A stretch of DNA of 64,000 nt. Origin: Deltaproteobacteria bacterium. GTDB taxonomy: Bacteria > Desulfobacterota > GWC2-55-46. Under the pieces are notes generated by a model. It saw only the letters and a list, made by a program, of their open reading frames with translations. It did not search any database and was not told the DNA's origin. The position numbers and the translations under genes are program-made. Below are positions 51,751 to 61,304 of the stretch, in pieces (position 1 is the first letter of the stretch; the number at the start of each line of letters is the position of its first letter). The stretch lies in assembly GCA_020846435.1 (NCBI GenBank), contig JADLDY010000012.1:1-64000 (forward strand). The letters run 5' to 3'.

Positions 51751-53277
51751 ATGTTATCAAGGGTCCTGACCGCTTCGACGCTCGGCATAGACGCCTTTCA
51801 GGTAGAGGTGGAAGTTGACATATCAAGGGGCCTGCCTTCTTTCTCAACGGTAGGCCTTCCTGACAACGCGGTAAAAGAGAGCAAGGACAGGGTCAGGTCG
51901 GCTATAAAGAACTCCGGGTACAACCTCCCAGCGAAAAAAATAACGGTAAATCTCGCGCCAGCAGATATAAAAAAGGAAGGCACGACATTCGACCTGCCTG
52001 TCGCGGTAGGCATATTGAAGGCTGAGGGCGTTGTCACGGCTGAAAACCTCGAAGAGTACCTGATCCTGGGAGAGCTTTCCCTTGACGGCTCCATAAGGCC
52101 GGCAAGGGGCGCTCTTTCGGTCGCGGTCCTCGCGAGGGATACAGGCAAGAAGCTCGTTTTGCCGGTCGAGAACAGGGGGGAAGCCGCCATAGTCGACGGC
52201 GTAGAGGTCTACGGCGTGGCAAGCCTCTCCGAGCTCATAGAGTTTCTCAACGGCAACGCGTCGGTCGCCCCGTTCAGGATAGACGCGGGCTCTGTCTTCG
52301 GAGCCTCGACCGAGACCCATCTCGACATATCAGACGTAAAGGGCCAAGAGCATGTCAAGAGGGTCCTGGAAGTGGCGGCGGCAGGCGGCCACAATGTCCT
52401 CATGATAGGCCCGCCCGGCTCCGGCAAGACGATGCTCGCCAAGAGGTTCCCGACGATACTGCCGGACATGACCCTCGAAGAGGCGATAGAGACGACGAAG
52501 ATACACTCTGTTGCCGGGACGCTCGCGCATGGAGAGGCCATCGTGAAGGCCAGGCCTTTCAGATCGCCGCACCATACCGTATCCGACGCGGGTCTCATCG
52601 GCGGCGGCAGGGTGCCGAGGCCCGGGGAAGTGTCGCTCGCGCACAACGGCGTGCTCTTTCTCGACGAGTTGCCCGAGTTCAAGAAAAATGTCCTCGAGGT
52701 CTTGCGCCAGCCGCTCGAGGACGGACAGGTGACCATAGCGAGGGCGGCCGTCTCTCTCACCTATCCGGCTGATTTCATGCTCATCGGCGCCATGAACCCG
52801 TGCCCGTGCGGCCATCTTGGGGACAGCCATAAGGAATGCGTTTGCACCCCGATGCAGGTCCAGCAGTACAGGTCGAAGATATCCGGGCCTCTCCTCGACA
52901 GGATAGACATACACTGCGAGGTGCCTGCCGTAAGGTTCCGCGAGCTCTCGGGCGAAAGGTCGGGCGAGAGCTCGAAAGAGATAAAAAAGAGGGTGGACAG
53001 GGCAAGGAGAACCCAGGCCGAACGCTTTACCGGCGCAGGCATCCACTCGAACAGCCAGCTCCCTTCGAGGCTCATGAAAAAATATTGCGCCTTGAATGGC
53101 GAGGCCTCGAGGCTTTTGGAGATGGCTGTCGAGCGGCTTGGGTTCTCGGCGCGCGCGTACACCCGGGTGCTCAAGGTGGCGAGGACGATCGCCGACCTCG
53201 ACGGCGCGCAAGGCATCGAGGCTTCCCACGTCTCCGAGGCGATACAGTACAGAAGCCTCGACAGGCAGCTTGTATAA
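51751..53277 (+). CDS. comM: ComM/YifB-type Mg-chelatase-like AAA+ ATPase
   Basis: A 508-residue protein with an N-terminal Lon-like domain (about 1-180), a central AAA+ Mg-chelatase domain with Walker A GPPGSGKTMLA and Walker B VLFLDELPEF, and a C-terminal domain (about 410-508) typical of ComM. ComM is a helicase promoting branch migration during natural transformation; in many species it is present without known competence. The cysteine set NPCPCGHLGDSHKECVC near the middle is conserved in the family. ATG 51751 has GAGAGATGA upstream. Confidence 0.92.
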   Translation: MLSRVLTASTLGIDAFQVEVEVDISRGLPSFSTVGLPDNAVKESKDRVRSAIKNSGYNLPAKKITVNLAPADIKKEGTTFDLPVAVGILKAEGVVTAENLEEYLILGELSLDGSIRPARGALSVAVLARDTGKKLVLPVENRGEAAIVDGVEVYGVASLSELIEFLNGNASVAPFRIDAGSVFGASTETHLDISDVKGQEHVKRVLEVAAAGGHNVLMIGPPGSGKTMLAKRFPTILPDMTLEEAIETTKIHSVAGTLAHGEAIVKARPFRSPHHTVSDAGLIGGGRVPRPGEVSLAHNGVLFLDELPEFKKNVLEVLRQPLEDGQVTIARAAVSLTYPADFMLIGAMNPCPCGHLGDSHKECVCTPMQVQQYRSKISGPLLDRIDIHCEVPAVRFRELSGERSGESSKEIKKRVDRARRTQAERFTGAGIHSNSQLPSRLMKKYCALNGEASRLLEMAVERLGFSARAYTRVLKVARTIADLDGAQGIEASHVSEAIQYRSLDRQLV

Positions 53278-53287
53278 AGGAAAAGGC

Positions 53288-55735
53288 ATGGAAGACAAAA
53301 GGACAAAGACAGAGCTGCTCGCAGAGATAGCTTTGCTGAAGGCAAGCCTCAAGGAGGCTGCGGGAGCAAGGCCGCCAGGCCGGGTCAGGTCCGACGAGAT
53401 AATCCATAAGGTGCTCGAGGCGACCTCGACGGTGGTGGGCGAGGAGTTTGTGCGCACCCTCGTGCGCCAGCTCGCCTCGTACCTGGGGATGAGCTTTGTC
53501 TTCGTCTCCGACCTCCTTGACCAGGATACGGGCAGGACTATCGCCATCTGGGCGAACGGCACCTTCCTCGACAACATCGAGTACGCCCTTGCCGGCACGC
53601 CTTGCAAAGAGGTGCAAAGTGGCGAGGTGTGCACCTATGCGCGCGATGTGCAAAAGACGTTCCCCGATGATCACATCCTCCGCGACATGGGCGTGGAGAG
53701 CTATATCGGCATACCGCTCGTAGGCGTCGACGGCAGGCCCATAGGCATACTCGCTGGCATGGACACCGGGCCCATCGAGGACGAGGAGGAGGCCCGCACC
53801 ATATTGCGCCTCTTCGCCCTGAGGGCTTCCCTCGAGCTGGAAAGGAAGGCGGCGGAGGATGAGAAAAAAAAGAGCATGGACCTCCTCCAGGCCGTCATGG
53901 ACAACTCCTCGGCGGTCATCTATATCAAAGACGCCGACGGCCGGTTCCTCTTCATGAACAGATGCTACATCGAGAGGTTCAAGGTGACAAGGGGCGAGAT
54001 ACTCGGCAAGACCGACTATGACATCTTCCCGAAGGAGATAGCCGATACCTTCAGGGCCAACGACAGGAAGGTGCTTGAGGCCGGTCGGCCGCTTGAGTTC
54101 GAGGAGCATGCCCTTGAGCCTGACGGGCAGATGCATACCTATTTCGCTGTGAAGTTTCCTTTATCCGGTATGCCTGGCGTGGTATGCGGCATATCGACCG
54201 ACATAACCGAGAGGAAGCGCACGGAAGAGTCGCTGAAAAAGAGCGACGAGCGTCTTCGGGAAGCCCAGGCGATGGCTCACATAGGCAACTGGGACTGGGA
54301 CATAAAAGGCAACACGCTGTACTGGTCGGATGAGATATACAGGATATTCGGTTTGAAGCCGCAGGAGTTCGGCGCCACCTACGAGGCGTTCTTCTCGCTC
54401 GTCCACCCTGACGACAGGGAATCCGTCGGCGCCGCGGTTTCCGACTCTCTCAACAACAGGCGCGCATACGAGATAAACCACAGGATAGTGCGCCCCGACG
54501 GGACCGAACGGACGGTCCACGAGATGGCGGCCGTTACCTGCGACGCGTCCGGCAAGGCCGTGCGCATGGCGGGCACGGTGCAGGATGTGACCGAGCAGAG
54601 GAAGATGGAGGCCGAGATATTGAAGGCCCAGAAGCTCGAATCCATAGGCGTGCTCGCCGGCGGCATAGCGCATGACTTCAACAACCTGCTCCTCGGCATC
54701 CTCGGCAACGTTTCCGTGGCAAAGACCTACTGCAGGCCCGGCGAAAAGGTCGTCGGGATACTCGACGAGATAGAAAAGGCGGCCCTCCGCACAAAGGGGC
54801 TCACCCGCCAGCTCCTTACCTTTTCCAAGGGAGGGCAGCCCGTGAGGGAGCCTGTCTCGATAGAGCAGGTCGCCCGCGACACCGCCCACATAGTGCTGAG
54901 GGGTTCGAGCGTCGGCTGCGGCTACTCTTTCCCAGAGGGCCTGTGGCCGGTCGAGGCTGACCAGGGGCAGATAGCGCAGGCTTTCAACAACATCATCCTC
55001 AACTCCATGCAGTCGATGCCCGAGGGCGGGGAGTTGAAGATAAGCTCCGAGAACATCGAGGTCACCCCTGACGCCCCATTGCCATTGAGCCCGGGCAGGT
55101 ACGTCAAGACTACGATAAAGGACAACGGCGCGGGCATACCTCACAAGGCCCTGTCAAAGGTCTTTGACCCGTTCTTCACGACCAGGCAGAAGGCGAGCGG
55201 CCTGGGGCTGTCGGTCACCTACTCGATAATAAAAAAGCATCAGGGGCACATCGGCATAGACTCAGTTGAGGGCGAAGGCACCTGTGTCCACGTGTACCTG
55301 CCAGCTTCCAGGGAAGAGCCCGCAGGCAGGACGGACGAGACATTGTGCAAAGGCTCGGGCAGGATACTCGTCATGGACGACGAGGAGCTTGTAAGGGATG
55401 TTGCCTCCGAGATGTTCAAGGTCCTCGGCTATGACGCTGATTTCGCCACCGAAGGGAGAGAGGCCCTCGAGCTTTACGCAGCCGCGCGCGAAGAAGGCAG
55501 GCCGTTTGACCTCGTTATACTCGACCTTACCGTCCCCGGCGGCATGGGCGGCAGGGAGACGATGCAGAAGCTACTCGAGATCGAGCCCGGCGTCAGGGCG
55601 ATAGTCTCGAGCGGCTATTCCAAAGACCCGATACTCTCTGATTTCAGAAAGTTCGGCTTCTCCGGAGTAATAGCCAAGCCTTACAGGGTCTCCGAGTTCT
55701 CCAAGGTGGTAAAGGACGCGCTCAAAGGCCTTTGA
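53288..55735 (+). CDS. Hybrid sensor histidine kinase (GAF-PAS-PAS-HK-REC)
   Basis: An 815-residue cytoplasmic kinase without membrane helices. Order: short coiled coil (1-30), GAF domain (about 35-195), PAS 1 (about 200-310, AVMDNSSAVIYIKDADG), PAS 2 (about 325-440, IGNWDWDIKGNTLYWSD), HisKA with H462 in GGIAHDFNNLLLGILGN, HATPase with NNIILNSMQSMPEGG and SGLGLSVTYSIIKKH, and a C-terminal receiver with phospho-acceptor D746 in VILDLTVPGG. The HDFNN motif marks the NtrB-like group common in Deltaproteobacteria. AAGGA upstream supports ATG 53288; no partner regulator is adjacent. Signal unknown. Confidence 0.92.
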   Translation: MEDKRTKTELLAEIALLKASLKEAAGARPPGRVRSDEIIHKVLEATSTVVGEEFVRTLVRQLASYLGMSFVFVSDLLDQDTGRTIAIWANGTFLDNIEYALAGTPCKEVQSGEVCTYARDVQKTFPDDHILRDMGVESYIGIPLVGVDGRPIGILAGMDTGPIEDEEEARTILRLFALRASLELERKAAEDEKKKSMDLLQAVMDNSSAVIYIKDADGRFLFMNRCYIERFKVTRGEILGKTDYDIFPKEIADTFRANDRKVLEAGRPLEFEEHALEPDGQMHTYFAVKFPLSGMPGVVCGISTDITERKRTEESLKKSDERLREAQAMAHIGNWDWDIKGNTLYWSDEIYRIFGLKPQEFGATYEAFFSLVHPDDRESVGAAVSDSLNNRRAYEINHRIVRPDGTERTVHEMAAVTCDASGKAVRMAGTVQDVTEQRKMEAEILKAQKLESIGVLAGGIAHDFNNLLLGILGNVSVAKTYCRPGEKVVGILDEIEKAALRTKGLTRQLLTFSKGGQPVREPVSIEQVARDTAHIVLRGSSVGCGYSFPEGLWPVEADQGQIAQAFNNIILNSMQSMPEGGELKISSENIEVTPDAPLPLSPGRYVKTTIKDNGAGIPHKALSKVFDPFFTTRQKASGLGLSVTYSIIKKHQGHIGIDSVEGEGTCVHVYLPASREEPAGRTDETLCKGSGRILVMDDEELVRDVASEMFKVLGYDADFATEGREALELYAAAREEGRPFDLVILDLTVPGGMGGRETMQKLLEIEPGVRAIVSSGYSKDPILSDFRKFGFSGVIAKPYRVSEFSKVVKDALKGL

Positions 55736-55768
55736 CAGGGCCGGTTCTTTCAAGGATGGGATTTTAAC

Positions 55769-56896
55769 ATGATATATCTCGACAACGCGGCCACTTCGTT
55801 CCCCAAGCCCGAGAGGGTGTACAAGAGGATAGACGAGGTACTGCGCACTATCGGCGGCAACCCCGGACGCTCGAGCCACACGATGGCCATAGAGGCCGCG
55901 AGGGTGGTCTTTGGCGCGAGGGAGGCGGTCGCCTCCCTCATAGGTGTGTCCGACTCCGGAAGGATCGCCTTTACCAAGAACGCGACAGAGGCCATAAACA
56001 TCGCCCTCAAGGGGCTTTTGAAGCAGGGCGACCACGTGATCACCTCGGCCTTTGAGCACAACTCTGTCGTAAAGTCGCTCGCGAGGCTTGAGGCGGCGGG
56101 GGTGGAGGTCACGAAAGTCGCCCCTGACGACGAGGGCTTTTTGCACCTTTCTGACATAGAGGCGGCGATGCGCTCTAACACGAAGATGGTCTGCCTCGCG
56201 CACGCGTCCAATGTCTTCGGCGCGATCCAATCGCTCCCGGAGATAGGGCGGGTATGCAGGTCAAGGGGAGTTCTTTTCATGGTAGACGGCGCGCAGACGA
56301 TCGGCGCGATGCCTTTTGATGTCACGTCAACCGGCGTCGACATACTCGCCGCGACCGGTCACAAGGCTCTTTTCGGCCCGCAGGGAACCGGTTTCCTCTA
56401 TCTGGCCGAGGGAACAGAGCCGCTTCCTCTTGTCGACGGCGGCACGGGTGAGGCAGGAAGCCCCCAGGAGATGCCCGAGAGGCTGGAATCCGGCACCATG
56501 AACACTCCCGGTATAGGCGGGCTTGGGGAAGGCGTGCGCTTTCTTATCGATGAGACGGTCGAAAAGGTCCGCGAAAAGGAAGAGGGGTTCGTAAGGGCGC
56601 TCATCAAAGGGCTCTCCTCCATCAAGGGCGTAAGTATAATAGGGCCAAGGGACGCTTCCCGAAGGGCGGCCCTCGTTTCGTTCAACATAGAAGGGAAAAC
56701 TCCGGGAGAAGTCGGCCTCAGGCTCGATGAGGATCACGGCATAATGATAAGGTGCGGCACCCACTGCGCCCCGGACGCGCACAGGTGCGCTGCTACATTC
56801 CCTGACGGCGCGGCCAGGGTAAGCCCCGGGTATTTCAACACTGAGAATGAGATAGAAGAGTTCTTGAAGGCCGTAGCGGCCATGGCGGGGCGCTGA
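55769..56896 (+). CDS. Cysteine desulfurase family protein
   Basis: A 375-residue class V PLP enzyme. K199 in ATGHKALFGPQGTG binds PLP, DGAQTIGAMPFDV supplies the ring-binding Asp, and the active-site cysteine is probably C333 in MIRCGTHCAPDAHR (C329 also present). The RCGxHCAP pattern matches the group of SufS/CsdA-like desulfurases often annotated as cysteine desulfurase family proteins. It may supply sulfur for iron-sulfur clusters or tRNA thiolation. No iscU or sufBCD is adjacent; tsaD begins at the next base after its stop. Confidence 0.9.
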   Translation: MIYLDNAATSFPKPERVYKRIDEVLRTIGGNPGRSSHTMAIEAARVVFGAREAVASLIGVSDSGRIAFTKNATEAINIALKGLLKQGDHVITSAFEHNSVVKSLARLEAAGVEVTKVAPDDEGFLHLSDIEAAMRSNTKMVCLAHASNVFGAIQSLPEIGRVCRSRGVLFMVDGAQTIGAMPFDVTSTGVDILAATGHKALFGPQGTGFLYLAEGTEPLPLVDGGTGEAGSPQEMPERLESGTMNTPGIGGLGEGVRFLIDETVEKVREKEEGFVRALIKGLSSIKGVSIIGPRDASRRAALVSFNIEGKTPGEVGLRLDEDHGIMIRCGTHCAPDAHRCAATFPDGAARVSPGYFNTENEIEEFLKAVAAMAGR

Positions 56897-57916
56897 ATGG
56901 TCGTCCTCGGGATAGAATCGTCCTGTGACGACACTGCCGCCGCTATAGTCGAGAACGGCAGAGTAGTCCTGTCGTCTGTCGTATCTTCGCAGGATAATAT
57001 ACACGCCAGGTACGGCGGCGTCGTCCCCGAATTGGCTTCAAGGCGGCACATCGAGATGATAGTGCCTGTCGTCGACGAGGCGCTCAAAAAGGCTGGCGTC
57101 ACCCTTGACAACATCGACGCCATAGCCGTAACCCAGGGGCCGGGACTCGTCGGCTCGCTCCTCATAGGCCTTTCATTCGCCAAGAGCCTTTCTTATGTAC
57201 GCAATTTGCCGCTTACAGGCGTCAACCATATAGAATCGCACCCGCACGCCGCGTTCCTCGTTGACAAGGGGGAGGAAAAAGAGGCCCCTTCTTTCCCGTT
57301 CGTCGCCCTCATAGTCTCTGGCGGACACACTACGCTTTTGCTCTTCGAAGGTTACACAAAATACTCGATACTTGGACAAACGCTCGACGACTCCGCTGGG
57401 GAGGCCTTTGACAAGGTGGCAAAGCTCCTCGGCCTCGGCTATCCCGGAGGGGCGGTCATCGACTCTCTCGCCAAAGAGGGCGACCCATTGTCGAGAGCCT
57501 TTCCGAGGCCGCTTCTCGGCAAGGGCAACCTCGACTTCAGCTTCAGCGGCCTCAAGACGGCTGTGTTGACTGCCGTCAAGGCGTCTGGCGGCCCGTTGAC
57601 CGGTCAGGCCCTGAATGATATCGCCGCGAGCTTTCAGGAGGCTGTCGTAGACTCTCTCGTCACAAAGGGCTTGTGGGCAATGAGGGCGACAGGCGCTAAA
57701 AACCTCGTCGTGGCAGGGGGAGTAGCCTCGAACTCGAGGTTTCGGGCGAAGCTGGCAGAGGCGGCCGAAACCGAGGCGTTGCGCCTCTTCATCCCTCACC
57801 CCAAATACTGCACGGACAACGCGGCGATGGTCGCGGCCCTGGGGACCCGCCAGATACAGGCCGGCCTTGTCGCCGGGCCTGACCTCAACGCCCTGCCCAC
57901 ATGGGAGGGCTTCTGA
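56897..57916 (+). CDS. tsaD: tRNA N6-threonylcarbamoyladenosine transferase
   Basis: A 339-residue enzyme of the ASKHA fold that transfers threonylcarbamoyl to A37 of ANN-decoding tRNAs. It has the N-terminal LGIESSCDDTAAAIV, the metal ligands H111 and H115 in VNHIESHPHA, and VSGGHTTLLLF. The C-terminal GGVASNSRFR segment is also present. Length is standard. ATG 56897 follows directly on the desulfurase stop; rsmA follows 2 bp after it. Confidence 0.97.
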   Translation: MVVLGIESSCDDTAAAIVENGRVVLSSVVSSQDNIHARYGGVVPELASRRHIEMIVPVVDEALKKAGVTLDNIDAIAVTQGPGLVGSLLIGLSFAKSLSYVRNLPLTGVNHIESHPHAAFLVDKGEEKEAPSFPFVALIVSGGHTTLLLFEGYTKYSILGQTLDDSAGEAFDKVAKLLGLGYPGGAVIDSLAKEGDPLSRAFPRPLLGKGNLDFSFSGLKTAVLTAVKASGGPLTGQALNDIAASFQEAVVDSLVTKGLWAMRATGAKNLVVAGGVASNSRFRAKLAEAAETEALRLFIPHPKYCTDNAAMVAALGTRQIQAGLVAGPDLNALPTWEGF

Positions 57917-57918
57917 CC

Positions 57919-58770
57919 ATGATGGATGAAAAGGTCTTTCACGGGACGAGGGCTAAAAAGAAGTTCGGCCAGCACTTCCTCAATGACAGGAACATCATAA
58001 AGAAGATAGTCGAGACGGCATCCATTAAAGAGGGCGATCTCGTCCTTGAGATAGGCCCGGGGACAGGCATGCTCACAAGAGAATTGCTTGACGCCGGAGG
58101 CCGGGTGATTGCCCTGGAGGTCGACGACGACCTCATAGGCCCGCTTGAAAAGCGCTTTCACGGCAGAGAGCTTACCATCGTGAAGAGCGATGCCTTGAAA
58201 GTCTCCTACGAGGCGCTTTCAAACGAACACGGAGGCCGCTTCAAACTGGTCGCCAACCTTCCGTATTACATATCAGGCCCGCTCCTTTCAAAGCTTTTGA
58301 CTGAAAGGGCGGCCTTCTCGATAATGGTGCTGATGTTCCAGAAGGAGGTCGCGGTAAGGATAGCTTCCGGCCCGGGCAGCCGCGACTACGGCAACCTCTC
58401 TGTCCTATCCCAGGCCTTTACAGAGGTCAAAAAAGAGTTCGATGTTCCCTCTCACCTTTTCTCGCCCAAGCCCAAGGTCGACTCTAGCGTCGTCAGCTTC
58501 CGGGTGCTCCCCTCCCCGAAGATCGAGATAGACGATGAGCTGTTCTTCAGGTCTGTCGTTCGGGCCGCCTTTGGAACGAGGAGAAAGACCCTCCTCAACT
58601 CGCTCTCGTCCCTGGGGCTTTCCAAGGCCGACACTGCGGCGGCGCTCCATGAGGCGGGGATCGACCCGATAAGGCGCGGCGAGACCCTTGACCTCGAAGA
58701 ATTCGGCCGTTTGAGCCGCGTACTGTACCGCAGGAGTGGACGGGCTGAAAACACCGGAACCATGCCTTGA
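57919..58770 (+). CDS. rsmA: 16S rRNA dimethyladenosine transferase (KsgA)
   Basis: A 283-residue methyltransferase that dimethylates A1518 and A1519 of 16S rRNA. SAM-binding motif I is VLEIGPGTGMLTRELL and the catalytic motif IV is VANLPYYISGPLL; FGQHFLNDRNIIKKIV is the family N-terminus. The frame begins inside tsaD at 57901, but ATG 57919, preceded by GGAGGG, gives the normal N-terminus. Its stop TGA is part of a probable promoter for the next gene. Confidence 0.96.
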   Translation: MMDEKVFHGTRAKKKFGQHFLNDRNIIKKIVETASIKEGDLVLEIGPGTGMLTRELLDAGGRVIALEVDDDLIGPLEKRFHGRELTIVKSDALKVSYEALSNEHGGRFKLVANLPYYISGPLLSKLLTERAAFSIMVLMFQKEVAVRIASGPGSRDYGNLSVLSQAFTEVKKEFDVPSHLFSPKPKVDSSVVSFRVLPSPKIEIDDELFFRSVVRAAFGTRRKTLLNSLSSLGLSKADTAAALHEAGIDPIRRGETLDLEEFGRLSRVLYRRSGRAENTGTMP

Positions 58771-58795
58771 CTTTTGGGCTTGCCTGAGATAATTT
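58767..58795 (+). promoter_or_regulatory. Candidate promoter of the deoxynucleoside kinase gene
   Basis: TTGACT (58767-58772) overlapping the rsmA stop codon, 17-base spacer, TAATTT (58790-58795). The alternative -10 GATAAT (58788) is closer to consensus but leaves a 15-base spacer. Confidence 0.38.
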
Positions 58796-58816
58796 GTTTG
58801 TGCTCAAACCCCTCAA

Positions 58817-59458
58817 ATGGAAAAATCAAGATACATAGCGATAGAAGGCCCGATAGGCGTTGGAAAGTCCAGCCTCGCGGAGCTCCTTGCCAGTGAACTG
58901 GGCGGCCGGACCCTCCTCGAAGAGGTGGAGGATAACGCCTTTTTGCCCAAGTTCTACTCTGACATGAAGAAGTACGCCTTCCAGACACAGCTCTTCTTCC
59001 TCCTCAGCCGCTATCAGCAGCAAAAGGACATGTTCCAGCCCGAGCTCTTCAAGACCTCCGTAGTCTCGGACTACCTTTTCGCCAAGGACAGGATATTCGC
59101 CTATTTGAACCTTGACGAGAACGAGCTGTGCCTTTACGAGCAGGTCTACCGCCTTCTCGACACCCGCATACCCAAGCCTGACCTTGTCATCTACCTTCAG
59201 GCCTCGACCGGGGTCCTCCTCGACAGGATAGGCAGGAGGAACTTCGACTATGAAAAGGGCGTCAAGGACGAATACCTCGAAAAGCTCATCGACGCGTACA
59301 ACAGGTACTTCTTCTATTACAGCGATACTCCTCTTCTCGTCGTCAATACCTCGGAGATAGACTTCGTCAACAACCCCGAGGACCTCGCCAACCTGGTCAA
59401 GGAAATAAAGAACATGAAGGGCGGCTCCCAGCACTACATCCCTCTTTCATCGAGGTAG
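58817..59458 (+). CDS. Deoxynucleoside kinase family protein
   Basis: A 213-residue dNK-family kinase phosphorylating deoxyadenosine/deoxyguanosine-type nucleosides. The P-loop is AIEGPIGVGKSSLAE, followed by EEVEDNAFLPKFYSDM, the substrate-site segment VSDYLFAKDR and the LID arginines in LDRIGRRNFDYE. The dNK-panB-panC order is common in Deltaproteobacteria, often with folK before it. No clear ribosome binding site precedes ATG 58817. Substrate preference cannot be read from sequence. Confidence 0.88.
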   Translation: MEKSRYIAIEGPIGVGKSSLAELLASELGGRTLLEEVEDNAFLPKFYSDMKKYAFQTQLFFLLSRYQQQKDMFQPELFKTSVVSDYLFAKDRIFAYLNLDENELCLYEQVYRLLDTRIPKPDLVIYLQASTGVLLDRIGRRNFDYEKGVKDEYLEKLIDAYNRYFFYYSDTPLLVVNTSEIDFVNNPEDLANLVKEIKNMKGGSQHYIPLSSR

Positions 59459-59475
59459 GCCGCCCGTAGAGGGTA

Positions 59476-59504
59476 TTGTCTGAACGCCTGTTTTGGTCTA
59501 TAAT
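59476..59504 (+). promoter_or_regulatory. Promoter upstream of panB
   Basis: TTGTCT (59476-59481), 17-base spacer, perfect TATAAT (59499-59504). Transcription start near 59511, upstream of a hairpin and an intrinsic terminator. Confidence 0.65.
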
Positions 59505-59515
59505 AACAATACCCG

Positions 59516-59572
59516 GCGCCCTTCTTTAGGGGGGCGTGTCTGAAACCTTCCGGTTCCCCCGGAGGGTTTTTT
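59516..59572 (+). terminator. Hairpin plus terminator in the panB leader (candidate attenuator)
   Basis: First hairpin CGCCC/GGGCG around TTCTTTAGGG (59516-59535). Then AACCTTCCGG (59544-59553) and CCGGAGGGTT (59559-59568), a 10-bp stem with one G-T wobble, followed by TTTTTT. GGGGGG (59530-59535) could alternatively pair with CCCCC (59556-59560), disrupting the terminator. It could also simply end the dNK transcript. Confidence 0.6.
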
Positions 59573-59628
59573 CAGTTCAGGCCGTTATTCTTTCGAAAGT
59601 CCATTGAAGCGTGCACGAGGGGGTTCAG

Positions 59629-60426
59629 ATGAAAAAGGTCACTGTCGTTGACATCGCGAGGATGAAGGCGGAGGGCAAAAAAATCCCTGTCCTGACGGCG
59701 TACGATTTTGCCACCGCCAGGATACTCGACGAAGCCGGAGTGCCAATCCTACTTGTGGGAGATTCCGCGGGCATGGTCGAGGCCGGCTACGAAACGACGC
59801 TCCCGGTGACTGTCGACGAGATAATCTATCACACGAGGGCCGTCGTAAGGGGCAGGGAGGCCGCCTTTGTCGTCGCTGACATGCCGTTCGGTTCATACCA
59901 GGCTTCCCTTGATGACGCCAGAAGGAACGCGGTGCGCCTTATCAAGGAAGGCGGGGCAGAGGCAATAAAGCTGGAGGGCGGCAGGAGGATGGCGGAGGTT
60001 GTCCGCGCAATCGCCGCGATGGATGTCCCTGTCATGGGCCATGTAGGACTCACACCTCAGTCTGTCCACAGGATGGGCGGCTACAAGGTGCAGGGAAGGA
60101 ACAGGGGGGACGCAGATGAGATATTCGAGGACGCGCTTGCCATAGAGGAAGCCGGTGCTTTCGCCATCGTGCTCGAGGGCGTCCCGGCCCAGCTCGCTCA
60201 GGAGATAACGGAGAAGCTCTTGATACCGACTATCGGCATAGGCGCTGGCCCTGATTGCGACGGCCAGGTGCTTGTCATAAACGACATGTTAGGGCTCACG
60301 GGGAACAAGGTGCCCAGGTTCGTTAAAAGGTACGCCGACCTTCATAACACTATTTTCCTCGCGGCTTCCGAGTTCGTCAAAGATGTCGAGGAGGGAAAAT
60401 TCCCTTCTAAAGAACACTCTTATTAA
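59629..60426 (+). CDS. panB: 3-methyl-2-oxobutanoate hydroxymethyltransferase
   Basis: A 265-residue TIM-barrel enzyme transferring a hydroxymethyl group from methylene-tetrahydrofolate to ketoisovalerate, the first step to pantoate. Motifs: VLTAYDFATARILDEAGV, LLVGDSAGMVEAGYE (metal Asp), DMPFGSYQASLDDARRNA and MGHVGLTPQSVHRMGG. ATG 59629 has GAGGGGG 7 bases upstream; the open frame begins slightly earlier at 59611. panC follows 3 bp after. Confidence 0.97.
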   Translation: MKKVTVVDIARMKAEGKKIPVLTAYDFATARILDEAGVPILLVGDSAGMVEAGYETTLPVTVDEIIYHTRAVVRGREAAFVVADMPFGSYQASLDDARRNAVRLIKEGGAEAIKLEGGRRMAEVVRAIAAMDVPVMGHVGLTPQSVHRMGGYKVQGRNRGDADEIFEDALAIEEAGAFAIVLEGVPAQLAQEITEKLLIPTIGIGAGPDCDGQVLVINDMLGLTGNKVPRFVKRYADLHNTIFLAASEFVKDVEEGKFPSKEHSY

Positions 60427-60429
60427 GCC

Positions 60430-61275
60430 ATGCCAAAGATTATCAAAACTCTAAAAGAGATGCGCGAGGAATCCATAGCCTTGCGGGAAGGCGGCGAGAC
60501 AATAGTCTTCGTGCCGACAATGGGGTTTTTGCACGACGGCCACAGGGCCCTTCTCAAGGTCGGAAGGCGGCTCGGGTCGACCCTCGTCATGTCCATATTC
60601 GTCAACCCAACGCAGTTCGGCCCGAAAGAGGACCTGGCCTCTTATCCGAGGGATCTTGAGAGGGATTTGAAAATGGCGGACGAAGAGGGCGTTGACATCG
60701 TCTTCACCCCGTCTGCCCTTGAGATGTACCCTGAGGGCTTCTCTACCCATGTCGAGGTAACAGGCCTCTCTGACATCCTCTGCGGTGCGTCAAGGCCAGG
60801 CCATTTCAGGGGCGTAGCGACCGTAGTTTTGAAGCTCTTTAATATCGTCATGCCGCACCGGGCGCTTTTCGGCCGCAAGGATTTTCAACAGCTCCGTGTC
60901 ATCGAGCGGATGGTCAAAGACCTTGATCTGCAAGTGGAAATCGCCGGAATAGAGACAATCAGGGAAAAAGACGGCCTTGCCATGAGCTCGAGGAACTCTT
61001 ATCTTGGAAAAGAGGAGCGGCGAGCGGCCCAATGCGTGCCCAGGGCAATGGAAGAGGCCAGGCGCATTGTCGCCGATGGCGAGGCCCAGAGCTCTGTCGT
61101 AACGGAAAAGGTGAAAAAAATCATAGAGAATGAGCCCCTTGCCGTGGTAGACTATATAAAGGTATGCCGGGCGGACAACCTTTTGGACGCGCCCGTCATA
61201 GACGAATGCTCCATGCTTTTTCTGGCTGTGAAAATAGGCAAAGCCAGGCTAATAGACAACACGAGGCTCAGGTAA
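60430..61275 (+). CDS. panC: Pantothenate synthetase
   Basis: A 281-residue ATP-dependent ligase joining pantoate and beta-alanine. Motifs: [16 protein letters not shown] (HIGH-like), [36 protein letters not shown] and AMSSRNSYL (KMSKS-like). Length is standard. It lies between panB and panD, completing the route from ketoisovalerate and aspartate to pantothenate apart from ketopantoate reductase. Confidence 0.97.
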   Translation: MPKIIKTLKEMREESIALREGGETIVFVPTMGFLHDGHRALLKVGRRLGSTLVMSIFVNPTQFGPKEDLASYPRDLERDLKMADEEGVDIVFTPSALEMYPEGFSTHVEVTGLSDILCGASRPGHFRGVATVVLKLFNIVMPHRALFGRKDFQQLRVIERMVKDLDLQVEIAGIETIREKDGLAMSSRNSYLGKEERRAAQCVPRAMEEARRIVADGEAQSSVVTEKVKKIIENEPLAVVDYIKVCRADNLLDAPVIDECSMLFLAVKIGKARLIDNTRLR

Positions 61276-61304
61276 CGGCCTCAAATTCAGGAGGAACAGG
61301 CAAG

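Noticed and set aside
52330-53634. Long minus-strand open frame (434 codons)
   Set aside because: Shadow of comM and the sensor kinase gene; high G+C third positions create long antisense frames throughout this window.
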